From Aegilops tauschii subsp. strangulata (taxonomy: Eukaryota; Streptophyta; Magnoliopsida; Poales; Poaceae), in the NCBI RefSeq assembly GCF_002575655.3, contig NC_053040.3:152459148-152523147 (forward strand): a stretch of DNA of 64,000 bases, given 5' to 3'. This document shows, one piece after another, positions 22,123 through 32,606 of the stretch. Position 1 is the first letter of the stretch. Every line of letters begins with the position of its first letter. The translations under genes were made by a program, and so were the position numbers. The notes under the pieces are model-generated. The model made no database searches, was not told the DNA's origin, and was given only the letters and a program-made list of their open reading frames with translations.

Positions 22123-25100
22123 CTGCGCACGGTGGTGTTGAGTTTTGAAGGGATCTTTTTGAGGGTTCGAGAAGCTCGCAATTGATCTGATGAAAAGAGT
22201 CGGCACGGAACGATCGCGGAAGAAAACCTGCCGCCGGACAACCTTGGGTCGAGCCGGCACAGCCATCGTTCTGTGAATCGAGATTGTAACTAATTTTGGA
22301 GTTGACATATACGGGATCCGAGTTCGAGAAAACTAGGGTTGGAGCGTTCTGTGAGCCACCGTCGCCGTAAACCTGGTGATCCATCAATCCGAAGCAAGAT
22401 TGTTTTTCTGCATTGTCAGACGTTATCGAGACCGACAAGTATTTCTTCTGCTGATTCAACTCGTACACGGCAGCAGAGGTCAGCCCCAATTCGGTTTCCT
22501 ATGCAATCAAACCATCAGGATTACCTACGCTGTGTCTTGGTCAGTTGTCAAATCACCGAGATAGTCAAATTCTACTATGGTGCACTCTTTTGCTGATTTA
22601 AAACTCTGAGGCGTCAAATCATAAGCTGCTGGTGCTACGACACGTTGGGTAAAGGCCAAAGATAATTTCATCAACCACAAGTACTACTTGGTGATCACGT
22701 GGGTTCTCAAAGGTGTGCCTTGTTTCATGCACACATACCACGTTCGTCTTGGCTCCAGCTCATGTGTGCGTCAGTGTATCTTCTGGTCAATGGAAAGTCA
22801 AACTAGCATGCCACCACAGCGGACCTACGGCGCGGGAGTAAGAATCAGTGGCGGCAGGATCCGTCGCGGCAGCAGTGCACTCCTGAGAGCCGCCGCCCTT
22901 GTTTGCCTCTGAATCGCCAGCTGCCACATCGAGCTGCCTCAAAACCGCCACGCCACGCTACGCGCCGCATCAACTGCAGCAGGGGTGAGCCGCCGCCGTC
23001 TTAGCACGCTACCGCTGCAGCTCTTGAGCCGCTGTACTGCAGCTGACGTCGCGCCAAATTGTCCACTGCTGAGTTCTTGAGCCACCGTGCCTGTGGCCTC
23101 TTGGCTGCCGGGTTCGCCCCGCGTGGAGGCACAGGCGTGAAAAAAAATTGTGGCCGGAGGATAATGGAGCAGTGCATGCATGCATGTATGTGTTGGTTCG
23201 AGGAGATCAACACAAGGGGGGTGTGGTGCTGAAATTGTTTTGTTGTCATATAAAAGAGAAAAGGGGACGTTCGTTTGTGCTGTGCCACCCAACAGAACCG
23301 GCTGCAGACGCGCCGCGCTGAGTCACCTCTGCCGTGTTGAGTCGTCGGAGACGCCAGTCTGCTCGAACCGCCAGGATTATATTGAGTCACCGGTTTACCT
23401 GAGCCGTTTCTGTCACGACAAACGGGTCATCGGTCGACCGAGTAAATCAGCAAAGGTGGTGCCATGTTGTGCCTATGAAGTGTACGTCAGCACCATCACG
23501 CACCGGCGTCTGCGCCCGCTTACTGATGGAACAGGTGTGCGCAAGTCGCCGCCCGTGCAACTTAATCTACATCAACCCGCCGGAGCCGCGTTGAGCCGCC
23601 CTTGCCGCTTTAAGCCGCCGGGGTTATATTAAGTTGCCAGTTTGGCCGCGCCTCTCCAACCCGCCGCTGTGGCGAACGCACTTCAAAAGACTCGCCGGAG
23701 CGTCCACGCCTTGCTCCGGTTCAGGTGATATCCATCCAGTTTATTTTTATCAGCACTTATTAATTTTTTGAAAACAAACCCTTTGCCCTATAGTCTTGTT
23801 ATATACAGCTGTCGCCCCAGCGGTCCGGTTTGCATCAACGCGCCGGCCGACTCGCCCGTCCGCACCACCTTACAATGCCACGGAGGACTCGCCCGTCCGT
23901 CTTCGCCGCCGGTTCACGCGTCCGCGCCGGCTTACAACGCGGAGGACAACTTGCTCGTCCGCACCGGCTTACACACGTCGTGGCTGATTTATCTGTTTGC
24001 TCCCGCGGCCGATTCACCCGTGAGGGATTTCAGTTTCACCTAGTTATCATCAAATTCATGGCGGATTATTTTTCGGCCTAAACACATCAGGTGATGTCCA
24101 TCTAAAAAATATTTTATTAGCACATATTAATTTTCTTGTCAAAGATCAGTTTATCTTTGCCTTGGTCTGCAATATTGTTTATGCAGGACAAATTATTCAC
24201 TGCAGAAGCTATGGTTGTGTCATGGATATATAACTCGCGCCACCGTTATAAGGTGCTAGTATCTTACCATGCCATCAAGATCGATGAATATATGTGCAAA
24301 CCACCATTTTGCAGACCGGTTTACATCAATATGATGTGGCTAACTCGCCCGTCCACACCGGTTTACAACGCCACGGCCGACTCATGTGTTTGTGCCGCCT
24401 CTGAAGCCGCGGTCGTCTTTGTCGTCCGTCTCTCGCGGCCTGGTCTACATCAACACACTGGGCCATACCTGTCTGCATGAGCTGTTTATTGAGTATGAGC
24501 AAGTCACAGCTTGGGTAGCCCGGTTTTCTTTCAACAAAATGGAGGCAAGTTATCATATACTATCAACCGCCGTCTGCACTAGGTGGTTCAATGGGCAGGC
24601 GCACAAGTCGCCGCCACTACAGTTTGGTTAACTTCAAATCACCAGTTGGAAGGAACCATTGGCCGAGTTGCTGTCACGGCTCATACAGGATCATTTACAA
24701 CTCGCCGCAGTCACATCAACCTTCTGTGGATTCAAATCGTGCTATCAACGCCAATGATATACAAGTTATGCTGGTTTATATCACGGTCAAATATGGAGAA
24801 TCTCAAGCCAACTCCTCGAGTCACCTTGAGACTCGGGGGCGACAATGATATGAATCAGCAAATGTTGCCGGTTTTCAGTGAAGTCAAGAACCCCATGACG
24901 TTGGAGGGAAAGATAACCCGGTCTCGGAGGCTACTGCCCTATTGTTGAAAATTTGAAGGCCAGCAGAAAAATTTCCGGCTTAGAAAGTATATGACAGTTA
25001 CAAAATCCGGCTCAATGAACTTCTGGGTCATCAGAAAGAATTCCGGTTTAAAATCCGGCTCAAGAGACATCTCTGTCCTATAAAGCTTTGAAGCTCTCAA

Positions 25101-26221
25101 TATCTGGTTTAACATCCGGTTCAAAAAGAATTCATCTCTCGCAAGTTCGAGTTAAGGTTGCCAAAGAGAACATAGCATTACTACCCTCTTGACCGAATAT
25201 GTCACTTGGGGGCTTCCTGTTCAAACATAGGTGTATTCACCAAAGAGAACATAGCGTTACTACCCTTTTGACTGGGTTATCTTGTTCAAACATAGGTGCA
25301 TTCACCAAAGAGGACATAACCCTTCCGGGTCATCCTGCCTGTATGTCAGCTGCTTCTTCATCAGGTAATCCTGATTGGCCCAGCGAACTCTTAACAGTCA
25401 ATCTTTAAAACAAGACCCTGAACTTGTTAAGGTTAAAACGCTGGTTTGTCATGTGAGGGCATGGCTTACAGATAGCGAGGATGAAACCAGGCTATTAAGT
25501 CGCCTTCATTGAAACTTGGTTAAACCTGCCTGTTTGCATGATGCTACTTCGACCTCGTGTACTCTCGATAAGTCAATCTTTAAACAAGACCCTGAACTTA
25601 TCCAGGTTAAAACATCGATTGGGTCATGTGAGAGCCGGCTTACAGAAAGCGAGGATACTCCAGTGGCTATCATGCTAGTTTCATTGAAGTATTCTGTTAT
25701 CATACACATACATCATCATATATTGCATCATACATTGCATCATCATTATATCATCATAGCATATATCATATCTGCATGGATATACTTGTTTATATTGCAG
25801 GAACCGGTTTTTCAAACCGGATTATATTATTCAAATCTTAAATAGCCAACATGGCTGGATTTTTTTAATGGTTATCAATAACCAATATTATGATTGAGGT
25901 TTTCAAAGTCGCTTTAGCGCAATGGCTATCATATTATCAATGGATATAATTTATTTTACAATGGAGGGAATAGTCCAGAGTCGCTGCAAGCCTACGACCC
26001 AGCCCTTGGGGGCTACATTATTCAAGTTGAGATTACATAAAATATGCAAGTCTCATGTCGCTGCAAGCATGCACCATGACACTTGGGGGCTAATGCAAAG
26101 TCATTTTTACTAGCCTTATTGAAGACCCGACTCATCACATCGTAATGAGCCGGCCCTTGGGGGCTACCAATTGCTCCTGTCAACAATTCAAGGTACACAA
26201 GTCTTAATCCATTATATTGAA
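22123..26221 (+). other. Non-coding interior of element A
   Basis: No recognisable gag or pol. 22800-24480 is a GC-rich patchwork of degenerate repeats around ACTCGCCCGTCCGCACCGG and GGTTTACAACGCC (for example 23820-24000 and 24315-24465). 25195-25700 holds repeated phrases on ACCCTGAACTT...GGTTAAAAC. 25705-25790 is a CAT-rich simple stretch. Parts after 25400 match the 3' non-coding regions of B and C. Confidence 0.6.
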
Positions 26222-26600
26222 AGGTCCGCTGCTCAGTTGGTAAAGCACAAGGCTCTTAACCTTGTGGACATGGGTCAAGCCCCATGATGGGGGTTACATC
26301 ATATGATGTTCTTTTCCAAGAAGTATATATATAAAGTTCCAACTCAATATTATCTTACTGAGCCGGCCCTTGGGGGCTACACGTTGCTGTTCAAGTCTAC
26401 ATGATCATATTTATAAAGTCCCTGCTCATTATTGCATAATGACCCGGCACTTGGGGGCTACATATATGGAGTATTCAGTTTTTACTAGTGACTGAGATGA
26501 ACAACATGGATTTGTTCAAAGTGGCAGTAATTATATTGAAACAAGTCTCAAATCATGACTTTGTTCTGCTCAAGACTTGGGGGCTACAGGTATTATGGAT
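26020..26600 (+). repeat. Hairpin + CTTGGGGGCTA repeats in element A
   Basis: Six copies of CTTGGGGGCTA[A/C] at about 26028, 26085, 26155, 26371, 26451 and 26578. At least three are preceded by a small stem-loop (CTCAT/ATGAG at 26131-26149; CTCA/TGAG at about 26347-26368; TCATTAT/ATAATGA with a 3-base loop at about 26430). The motif resembles the polypurine tract (AGGGGCTAA) that precedes the 3' LTR. Related arrays are in B and C. Confidence 0.65.
26222..26293 (+). pseudogene. tRNA-Lys(CUU)-like relic inside element A
   Basis: Reads GCTCAGTTGGTAAAGC (D arm), then CAAGG-CTCTTAA-CCTTG (anticodon arm, anticodon CUU, stem fully paired), then a T arm that has lost one loop base. The acceptor stem is degraded and the internal Pol III B box is altered (GGTCAAGCC for GGTTCGAGCC). 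It matches plant tRNA-Lys(CUU) across most of its length. It is probably a copied tRNA, not a working gene. The tRNA-sense strand is the element's sense strand. Confidence 0.72.
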
Positions 26601-27053
26601 ATAAAGGAGAAGAATCTTCAAATTCTCAGTTTTGAGTAAACCAGATTGACTCAGTGTCTGCAACAATTATGACCCGGCGTAAGCAACAATTATGACCCAG
26701 TGCCATCAATATTTACAAACTGGCAGTTTTTGCAATGATAAACCGGCAAGTTCTACATATTCAAACCGGCTGACTATCAGATGAGTATTTCAAGACCAAT
26801 ATTTTTTAAGCCGGCACTTTGGAAGCCGACTCAAGTGGATTATTCTTCACAATATTTCTCTGGGAGAAACCAACGTCAGTAAATTGAGTATGAAGTTGGC
26901 TTATTGACCCGGATTTTTTAGAAGAAGGAAATGACAATTGGACTTAAGGATGATCAGGTCCCGGCTCAGGAGAATATTTAACCCGCAGCACAACCCGCCA
27001 AATTTGTTCTTGTGTTTATGTTGCAGATCAGTTTAACATGGATAGATCCAAAT

Positions 27054-27068
27054 TAAACTAGGGGCTAA
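27054..27068 (+). promoter_or_regulatory. Polypurine tract of element A
   Basis: AAACTAGGGGCTAA directly before the 3' LTR start TGTCGGGG. Confidence 0.7.
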
Positions 27069-27644
27069 TGTCGGGGATATACTCCGCAGCGTAACCTGGC
27101 GTGAAGTATAACCCGGCCGGACTTGGCGACTCACTGGTAACTCGGCGGACGTGCCAGACCGATGACAAGGATCAAGGCCCAGAAGGCCGGTTCATACTAT
27201 GGTGGGCCGGTTTACAAGGAAAGGCATAAGGAATATTTACCTTACAAGGAGTTAAGACCCGGACTTGTACCCGGTTTGTATTAGAAGGTAGACTAGTCCT
27301 AATCCTAATAGGACTCCACATGTAACCCGCCCCTCTAACTTATATAAGGAGGAGCAAGGCTCCCCAAAGAGGGACGAGAAACAAGCAATAACCTCTAGCG
27401 CTAGACACAACTAGAGGAGAGCCAGTTTACGGCGACTCCCTCGTGATGATAATGAGACCTAGCCTCAAACAGCATGTAGGGCTATTACCGGATGATGTTT
27501 CCCGGGGCCCGAAGCTGTCTAAATCCTTGTCTTGTGTGTTGCGTCTCTTGAATCCGCTCAACCCCTCTCAAGCTACCACATTGATGCGTTGGCCTCACGA
27601 CTAAGTCCTCTCACTAGGACATCTGCCGTGACAAATCCACGACA
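27069..27644 (+). repeat. 3' LTR of element A (576 bp)
   Basis: Same length as the 5' LTR, ends CCACGACA, followed by TSD GGGCA. Many of the differences from the 5' LTR are C/T or G/A. Confidence 0.88.
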
Positions 27645-27649
27645 GGGCA

Positions 27650-27741
27650 CCTTGGTCATACATGCGGTTGACATAACTAAAACTCCAGGTGGTTAAACCA
27701 AAATCACACAGAACAAGGGAGTACCTAGCTCTAATATCAAT
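27650..27741 (-). other. Copia gag start and primer-site region
   Basis: On the minus strand the LTR is followed by ATTGATATTAGAGCTAGG, a decayed form of the iMet primer site of copia elements, and then the first gag codons (WSFSYVNRMYDQGA), cut by element A. Confidence 0.6.
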
Positions 27742-28753
27742 TGAAAGCGCGGGTTTACTGCCAGAGGGGGTGAATGGGAGATTTTAGAAATTCATCAGAC
27801 TCTGATTAATTTGACGAAGATCAAAGTGAAGAAATAGAAACGCGGGAGAACTAAGTCATAACAGAAACAGAAAGCATGCATACAAGATGCATACATATGA
27901 AGAACATGTAATCATACACACATACAAGCATGAGGAAGATGAACTAAAGAAATGAAAAACAACATGATGAAAGTATTCAGTTCAAATTCTTCATAAGGTA
28001 GATCACAAATTTTTCAGAAACGGAAATACGTAAGGTAAAGGGTGAGTAATTTGAAACCAGGTAGGCTTGGTGAAGACACGTCGATTTGGTAGACCAGTTC
28101 CAGTTGTCGTATCAACTGTACGTCTGGTTGAGGCGGTTGACATGAACTCAGAGGACACTTAGTCCTCACTGTATTCCTCTTGAGTCAAAGGCACTTAGAC
28201 CTCGTCCAATCACTTGTGGTGAGTCTTCAAGGTAGACTTCCAAAACCTTCATAGATTTGTTCACCGACACTCCACAATTACTCTTTGGTTCTCAAAACAT
28301 GATGCATAACCGTCTGGTAGAATAATAGTCTTCAAAGGTAACAGGTGTCAGATCACAGAGATCAATCTCTTCAGTGATGCTCAATCACTTTGGCTCTGGT
28401 TGGGTTTTTCCTCACCTTGGTTTCTCTCAAAGTCGTCAGAGGAAGGGTTGCTCTCACATGACAAGTGTCAAGTTCTCTCTAGAGCAGCCGACCAACAAGT
28501 GGTTGTAGGGGGCGGTTATTTATAGGGAGGGGGCAACCCGACATGAATTTTCATAAATGCCCCTTCCAGACATGGCCGTTCTTAGGATAAGATCCAGTCG
28601 ACAGCTGTCACACGGCGCAGCAACAGTTGGAAAATTGAACTCCCAATTTTGTCGGGGCACTCAATTTCCTCACGATAGGTAGATTGCATTGGCGAAATCC
28701 TAACTATCAGTGTGACCAAATTTGTCAGCGAACAGATGAGCTTCGTCACCGTC

Positions 28754-29684
28754 TTTTTTTGAAACCTGAAACAGTAGGAGAGGCTCCTACTGTGAATTAA
28801 TGTAAAGTATCAAAAATGTATTACAAGTCATAACTAACATACATCGCCATAATTAGAGTGGGGGTGGTTGGGGGAATCTAAGTTAAGGGAAACTAAGTTA
28901 AGTAAGACTAATTACAAAAGAGTTCAGAAAGGGTTTATGCTTTTCTCCAACCCTATACAAAAGTAGGGAGAGATCTTCACTGAGCCTAGCTAGCCACGAG
29001 GTTTTTGAAGGTAGGATCCCTCTGAAGTGTTTGTTGTTCCTCTCTTTCCAAATGCTCCAAGCAGCCTGCAAGAAAATTTCCATGAACATGGGCCTTGTCT
29101 AGGTAGATTTTGTGTGTTCTATCCATTGAAATCTCGTGTCTTGTATTCTCCAATTGATGCCAAGGTGTGACAAACATTGCGAGCTGAATGGACATGTGAA
29201 GAATAGGTGGTCTAGGGTTTCCTCGATAAGTGTGTCACATAGAAGGCAGTTGTGGTTATCTCCAATGTTATAATGCCTTCTTTTGAGCATGTTTCTTGTG
29301 TTGAGTCTGTCTGTGAGAAGTAGCAAACCAAATACTTTAATTTTCATGGTCACTTTCAATTTCCAAAGCCACTTGTATGATTGATGAGCACTGACTTCTC
29401 GAAAATAATGTGAATAGTAGTGCTTGGCAGTGTACTCTCCATTACCCCAAATACATGTCCATTTGTCATAGTTTGCATGAGTCAGGTTCACTGGGATCAT
29501 CATTTGTTGTAGGTTTCTTAGTTTTGCATGTGCTTGTTCCGAGAGTGGTAGGTGAAACGTTTCCCCCAGCGTTGAGGTCGATAGGAATTCTTGTACTGAT
29601 ATGCCCTCATTTCTTGCAAAAGAGATGGCTTGGGGGTGGCTGTCAGCAAGAACATTCTCCATCCATAAATCTTTCTAGGATAAA
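28754..29684 (-). mobile_element. 5'-truncated LINE (L1 type)
   Basis: Minus strand; the poly-A tail is the T run at 28754-28760 and the element ends with an inverted repeat (CAGTAGGAG/CTCCTACTG). It is flanked by a 16-bp target duplication that has decayed only by transitions (28738-28753 against 29685-29700, four mismatches). Only the last coding part remains. Confidence 0.82.
29099..29662 (-). pseudogene. LINE ORF2 C-terminus (zf-RVT region)
   Basis: 187 codons. GEYTAKHYYSHYF, YKWLWKLKVTMKIKVFGLLL and RLNTRNMLKRRHYNIGDNHN, then CLLCDTLIEETLDHLFFTCP, match the zinc-binding domain found after the RT of plant LINEs and LINE-derived genes (CxxC...HxxxxC pattern). It breaks up after about 29099, with a further fragment to 28898 (AWSIWKERNNKHF). 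Confidence 0.82.
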
Positions 29685-30065
29685 GAACTTCATTACTGTC
29701 GTTAGCAAAGTCATCAGTTGTTTTGGAGATTTCCAAAGGTTTCACTCGAAGTGGCTTGTGTATGTATAGGTTTGAGCATCACTTTGGAAATGTGAAATAT
29801 GTTTCACTTAGACCCCCTTTAAAAGTACAGATTTTCCTATGACTCCAAACAAGAAGCAAGAAACTACGAAAACAAAGTCTTCAAGCTTCAAAGTCTTCAC
29901 ATCAATCTCTTCAAAGGCCGTACCATTTTTAGGGATCGTCTTCCGTAGGTTAAACCAAATCTTCAAGGATTGTAACACCTGTGTACACTGGCAAACACAT
30001 TAGTCCCTTAACCTATTTGTCTTCAATAGTAAAAATCCACTAAGAGGGCACTTGATGCACTTACA

Positions 30066-31654
30066 AAAGCCAAGGCAAAACCCTTCATTTTTAAGCTAAA
30101 GTGTGCATAAGTGCCCATGCTCTCTGCTAATCATATAATTTAGATATAGCTCCTTTTTTGTGGGGGGGGGGGGGGGGTATAGCTCCTACTGATAGTGTGC
30201 TTCAATTATTCTCCAAATACTAATTGCATTGATGTATGTACCTATTACATTTGCTTAATTTGAATTTGCAGAACACAGTCAATGTGTGTTTAGCGGGGGA
30301 GGAGGTTGCTGTAGTGCTGCTAGTTCACTTGGTAAGTATCCTTCACTGCTTATCAGTATGATTCCTTATGGTGTTTTCTATGTTGAGTAATTGAATATAT
30401 TGAATACAATAAGTTTAGAAGATTTACACAAGTTGGCTAGCCTGCTCTGATTTCAGTGGCTGGATATAATTAAGTTGAAAGATGCACTGTGTCGAGGCTG
30501 TTCTCCATGTTCTGGGAATTTTACCAGTAATGTTCCAAGGGAAGTTGTTTCACATATTGCATAAGCAATGCAAGTTAATAAAGAAATAAATATATAAAGA
30601 AGCCCACCTTTATCTCTTTCAGTATTCACACAGTATAAATAACAATTAGTTTTTCATTTTTTGTGGAATGGTTTAGTACATTTCCTAACAATTTGCACAT
30701 TATCTCCAATCTATCTAGATGGTAGGCGTGATCTATTCTAATATCCTATGAGTTAATCATGTTTTGACATAATCCCATATCCAAAATGGAGCTTTGAATG
30801 CTTCCAGGACCTGAAAATTAGGAAGTTGACAAAAAGTATATCATGTATACACTCTTTATCTCTCTGTTTGTAGCCCTAATTGGACTCATTCCATCATGAT
30901 ACTGCTATTGTGTGCTGGCTTCCCCAGTAGGGAATGGGAGAGGCTGAGTCGAACAAATATCACTTGGTCGCCTCCGGTCTGGTAGCATCATCTCTCATGA
31001 ACTAGGCACAGAAAAAGAGCAATGTAAGCTTCCCTTCCTTAGACTATGCATGGTAATACGTGTCTCATTTATATCATAAAGATCATAGTACAAGAAACAT
31101 ACACACCAACCTGACAAAGCTGAAAAGACAGCAGGACGCTAGCCTTTACACAAAGGAACACCACCCGAGAACGAAAATTACAATCAAGAGCGAAGAATCC
31201 TCTAGACTTGACACCAACCCCCGTCACCTGTCTCTAGAACTACCACAATAGCCACCAAATGAAAAGAAAATGATGGATCACCTCCTCACCCGAGCTCGAC
31301 GCGGCTCCATCGCTGATATGCAGCTTTGCGGACCTTCAAGGTGGCTCACCAAAGACGAACCCATTACCGTTGAACGAATCAGACCGGGGCAACACCCCAA
31401 GCACGCCATCGAACTTCAAATTTTGCACCCTCGCATGACTAAGACTTCGGAGGAGTGGCGGCCACAACCTTTCCCTGAGCAGTTTCACCATGATGTGGGC
31501 GGATCTCAACTTTGATAAGGGTCAAGCTTTTGAAGCAGAGGTATGGAGAAAATGGGGAATCAGTATTAACTCGCAAGAGGACAGTGACCATGAGAAATTC
31601 CACCTGGTACCAGAATTCACCAGATCCAAGATCAGACTCGCCCCAGAATCGGGT
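30066..31654. other. Unassigned stretch between copia LTR and element B
   Basis: No transposon ends recognised. It contains a 60-bp exon-like block at 30272-30331 (acceptor TTTGCAG, donor GTAAGTAT, open in one frame), a T5-G-T-G16 insertion at 30155-30177, and at 31490-31654 a short frame with AFEAEVWRKWGISIN and EFTRSKIRLAPES. The latter resembles repeat-associated proteins of Triticeae from memory, but I cannot name it. It may be the oldest host sequence in the window. Confidence 0.45.
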
Positions 31655-32209
31655 TGTCGTGGTTTTGTCACGGCAGATGCCCTCATGAAAGGACTAAGTC
31701 TAGGAGCCATCGCAACTATGTGGTTGCTTGAATGGGGTTGATCGGGAATGAAAGACACGAGTTTACCCAGGTTCGGCCCCTCATGGTGGAGGTAAAGACC
31801 TACTTCCTGCTTGATTGATACTGCTAGAGATCTCGATTACAAGGATGTGAATTCGCTAACCTAGCTTTTGAGAGATTGCAATTTAAGTCCGTTCATCCTA
31901 GGGTCTCCCCTTTATATAATAGGTCGAGTCCCTAAATTTACAATAGATTTCGGGTCGTAATACATCCCGTGTTATACTCTTCTTCCTACTTGTCTTGTCT
32001 CCCAATCAAGAAGAATCTTTCACCTCTAGGCTTTCGTAAGCCAGCCCATTAAACTCCTTCATGAGCTAGCCTCCCCCAAAGCTATGCTCCAGGCTTCGGG
32101 GCCCTGTCACCTGTGTTGATCCGATGGGCCAAAGTGACCCATGAGCCAGTGCGCTCTACGCCGGGTCATTCCTCCTGGTTGGGTCAACTCGTGGGGAATA
32201 TCCCCAACA
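31655..32209 (-). repeat. 3' LTR of element B (555 bp)
   Basis: Minus-strand start TGTTGGGGATATTCCCC and end CACGACA; TTATATAAAGG-type box near 31915. Flanked on the left by CGGGT (possible TSD). The adjacent TAGACCCTAGTTTAGCTTGG (32210-32229) is the complement of its polypurine tract. Confidence 0.82.
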
Positions 32210-32597
32210 TTAGACCCTAGTTTAGCTTGGATTTATCCATGCTAAACTTCTTGCTTAAAAATAAAGAAAGAAAAACAAGAAATATTAAAGGTTAAATCCA
32301 GTTCCACTCTGGTGAGCCGGAATCCTTTTTATCCCTGTGGTCTTCGTCTCCTCCATTATACTACTTGGCTGGGTCAAGTGGTTCGCCGGCTTACGAGGTC
32401 TTCCTCACACTTGGAATTTTCCTTTCCATCATGTGACATCACCTTACTGTTTTCCCGAGATTAGTACAGGACATCATAACGGATCTTTGAGTGGGTACAT
32501 TTTGTCTTGTCAGGCGCGAGAATCAAGGAGTTCTTTTAGCCACAATTTTTTGCGTCCCCTAGAATTTTGCGGCGGTCTTTTCGGTTCCTCCGCCCCT
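32210..32597 (-). other. Element B polypurine tract and flank of the antisense promoter
   Basis: The polypurine tract is at 32210-32225, followed by non-coding sequence with no recognised domain up to the TATA box of the antisense gene. Confidence 0.5.
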
Positions 32598-32606
32598 TAT
32601 AAATAG
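32598..32606 (+). promoter_or_regulatory. TATA box of the antisense gene in element B
   Basis: TATAAATAG preceded by CGCCCCT, followed by a pyrimidine-rich leader. The same TATAAATAG lies before the homologous gene in C (complement of 54901-54909) and in the left arm (43681-43689). Confidence 0.65.

Larger units (their letters stand above)
21527..27644 (+). mobile_element. Element A: complete non-autonomous LTR retrotransposon
   Basis: Two 576-bp LTRs (TGTCGG...CACGACA or the mutated CATGATA), perfect TSD GGGCA at 21522-21526 and 27645-27649, a primer site matching tRNA-Lys(CUU), and a polypurine tract. The roughly 5-kb interior contains no gag or pol. It holds GC-rich degenerate repeats, a tRNA-Lys-like relic and hairpin repeats. 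LTR ends match elements B and C, which are likely related autonomous lineages. By hand I count about 25 LTR differences (4.3%), roughly 1.7 million years at 1.3e-8 per site per year. Confidence 0.88.
17247..30065 (-). mobile_element. SIRE-type Ty1/copia element, minus strand, 5' part, heavily nested
   Basis: Read on the minus strand: 5' LTR 27742-30065, primer site, gag start, gag middle (21526-20337) and gag C-terminal coiled-coil region (18176-17247). The pieces are separated by insertion of element A (21527-27644) and an Athila-type solo LTR (18177-20336), and the LTR holds a LINE. Protease, RT, integrase and 3' LTR are absent: they are lost or lie beyond 16154. Confidence 0.8.
27742..30065 (-). 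repeat. 5' LTR of the SIRE-type copia element
   Basis: Minus-strand start TGTAAGTGC at 30065 and end GCGCTTTCA at 27742; the ends are imperfect inverted repeats. About 1.38 kb after subtracting the LINE and its duplicated target. The sense start TGTAAGTGCATCAAGTGCCC is typical of this Triticeae copia type. The next five bases, AAAGC, would be its TSD. Confidence 0.78.

Noticed and set aside
23820..24480. CRISPR-like or satellite array
   Set aside because: Units vary in length and sequence with no regular spacers, and the context is a plant retroelement.
26222..26293. Functional tRNA-Lys gene
   Set aside because: Acceptor stem does not pair, T loop is one base short and the B box is altered.
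31490..31741. 83-codon frame as a real gene
   Set aside because: Its second half is the LTR of element B; only the part to 31654 could be older coding sequence, too short to call.
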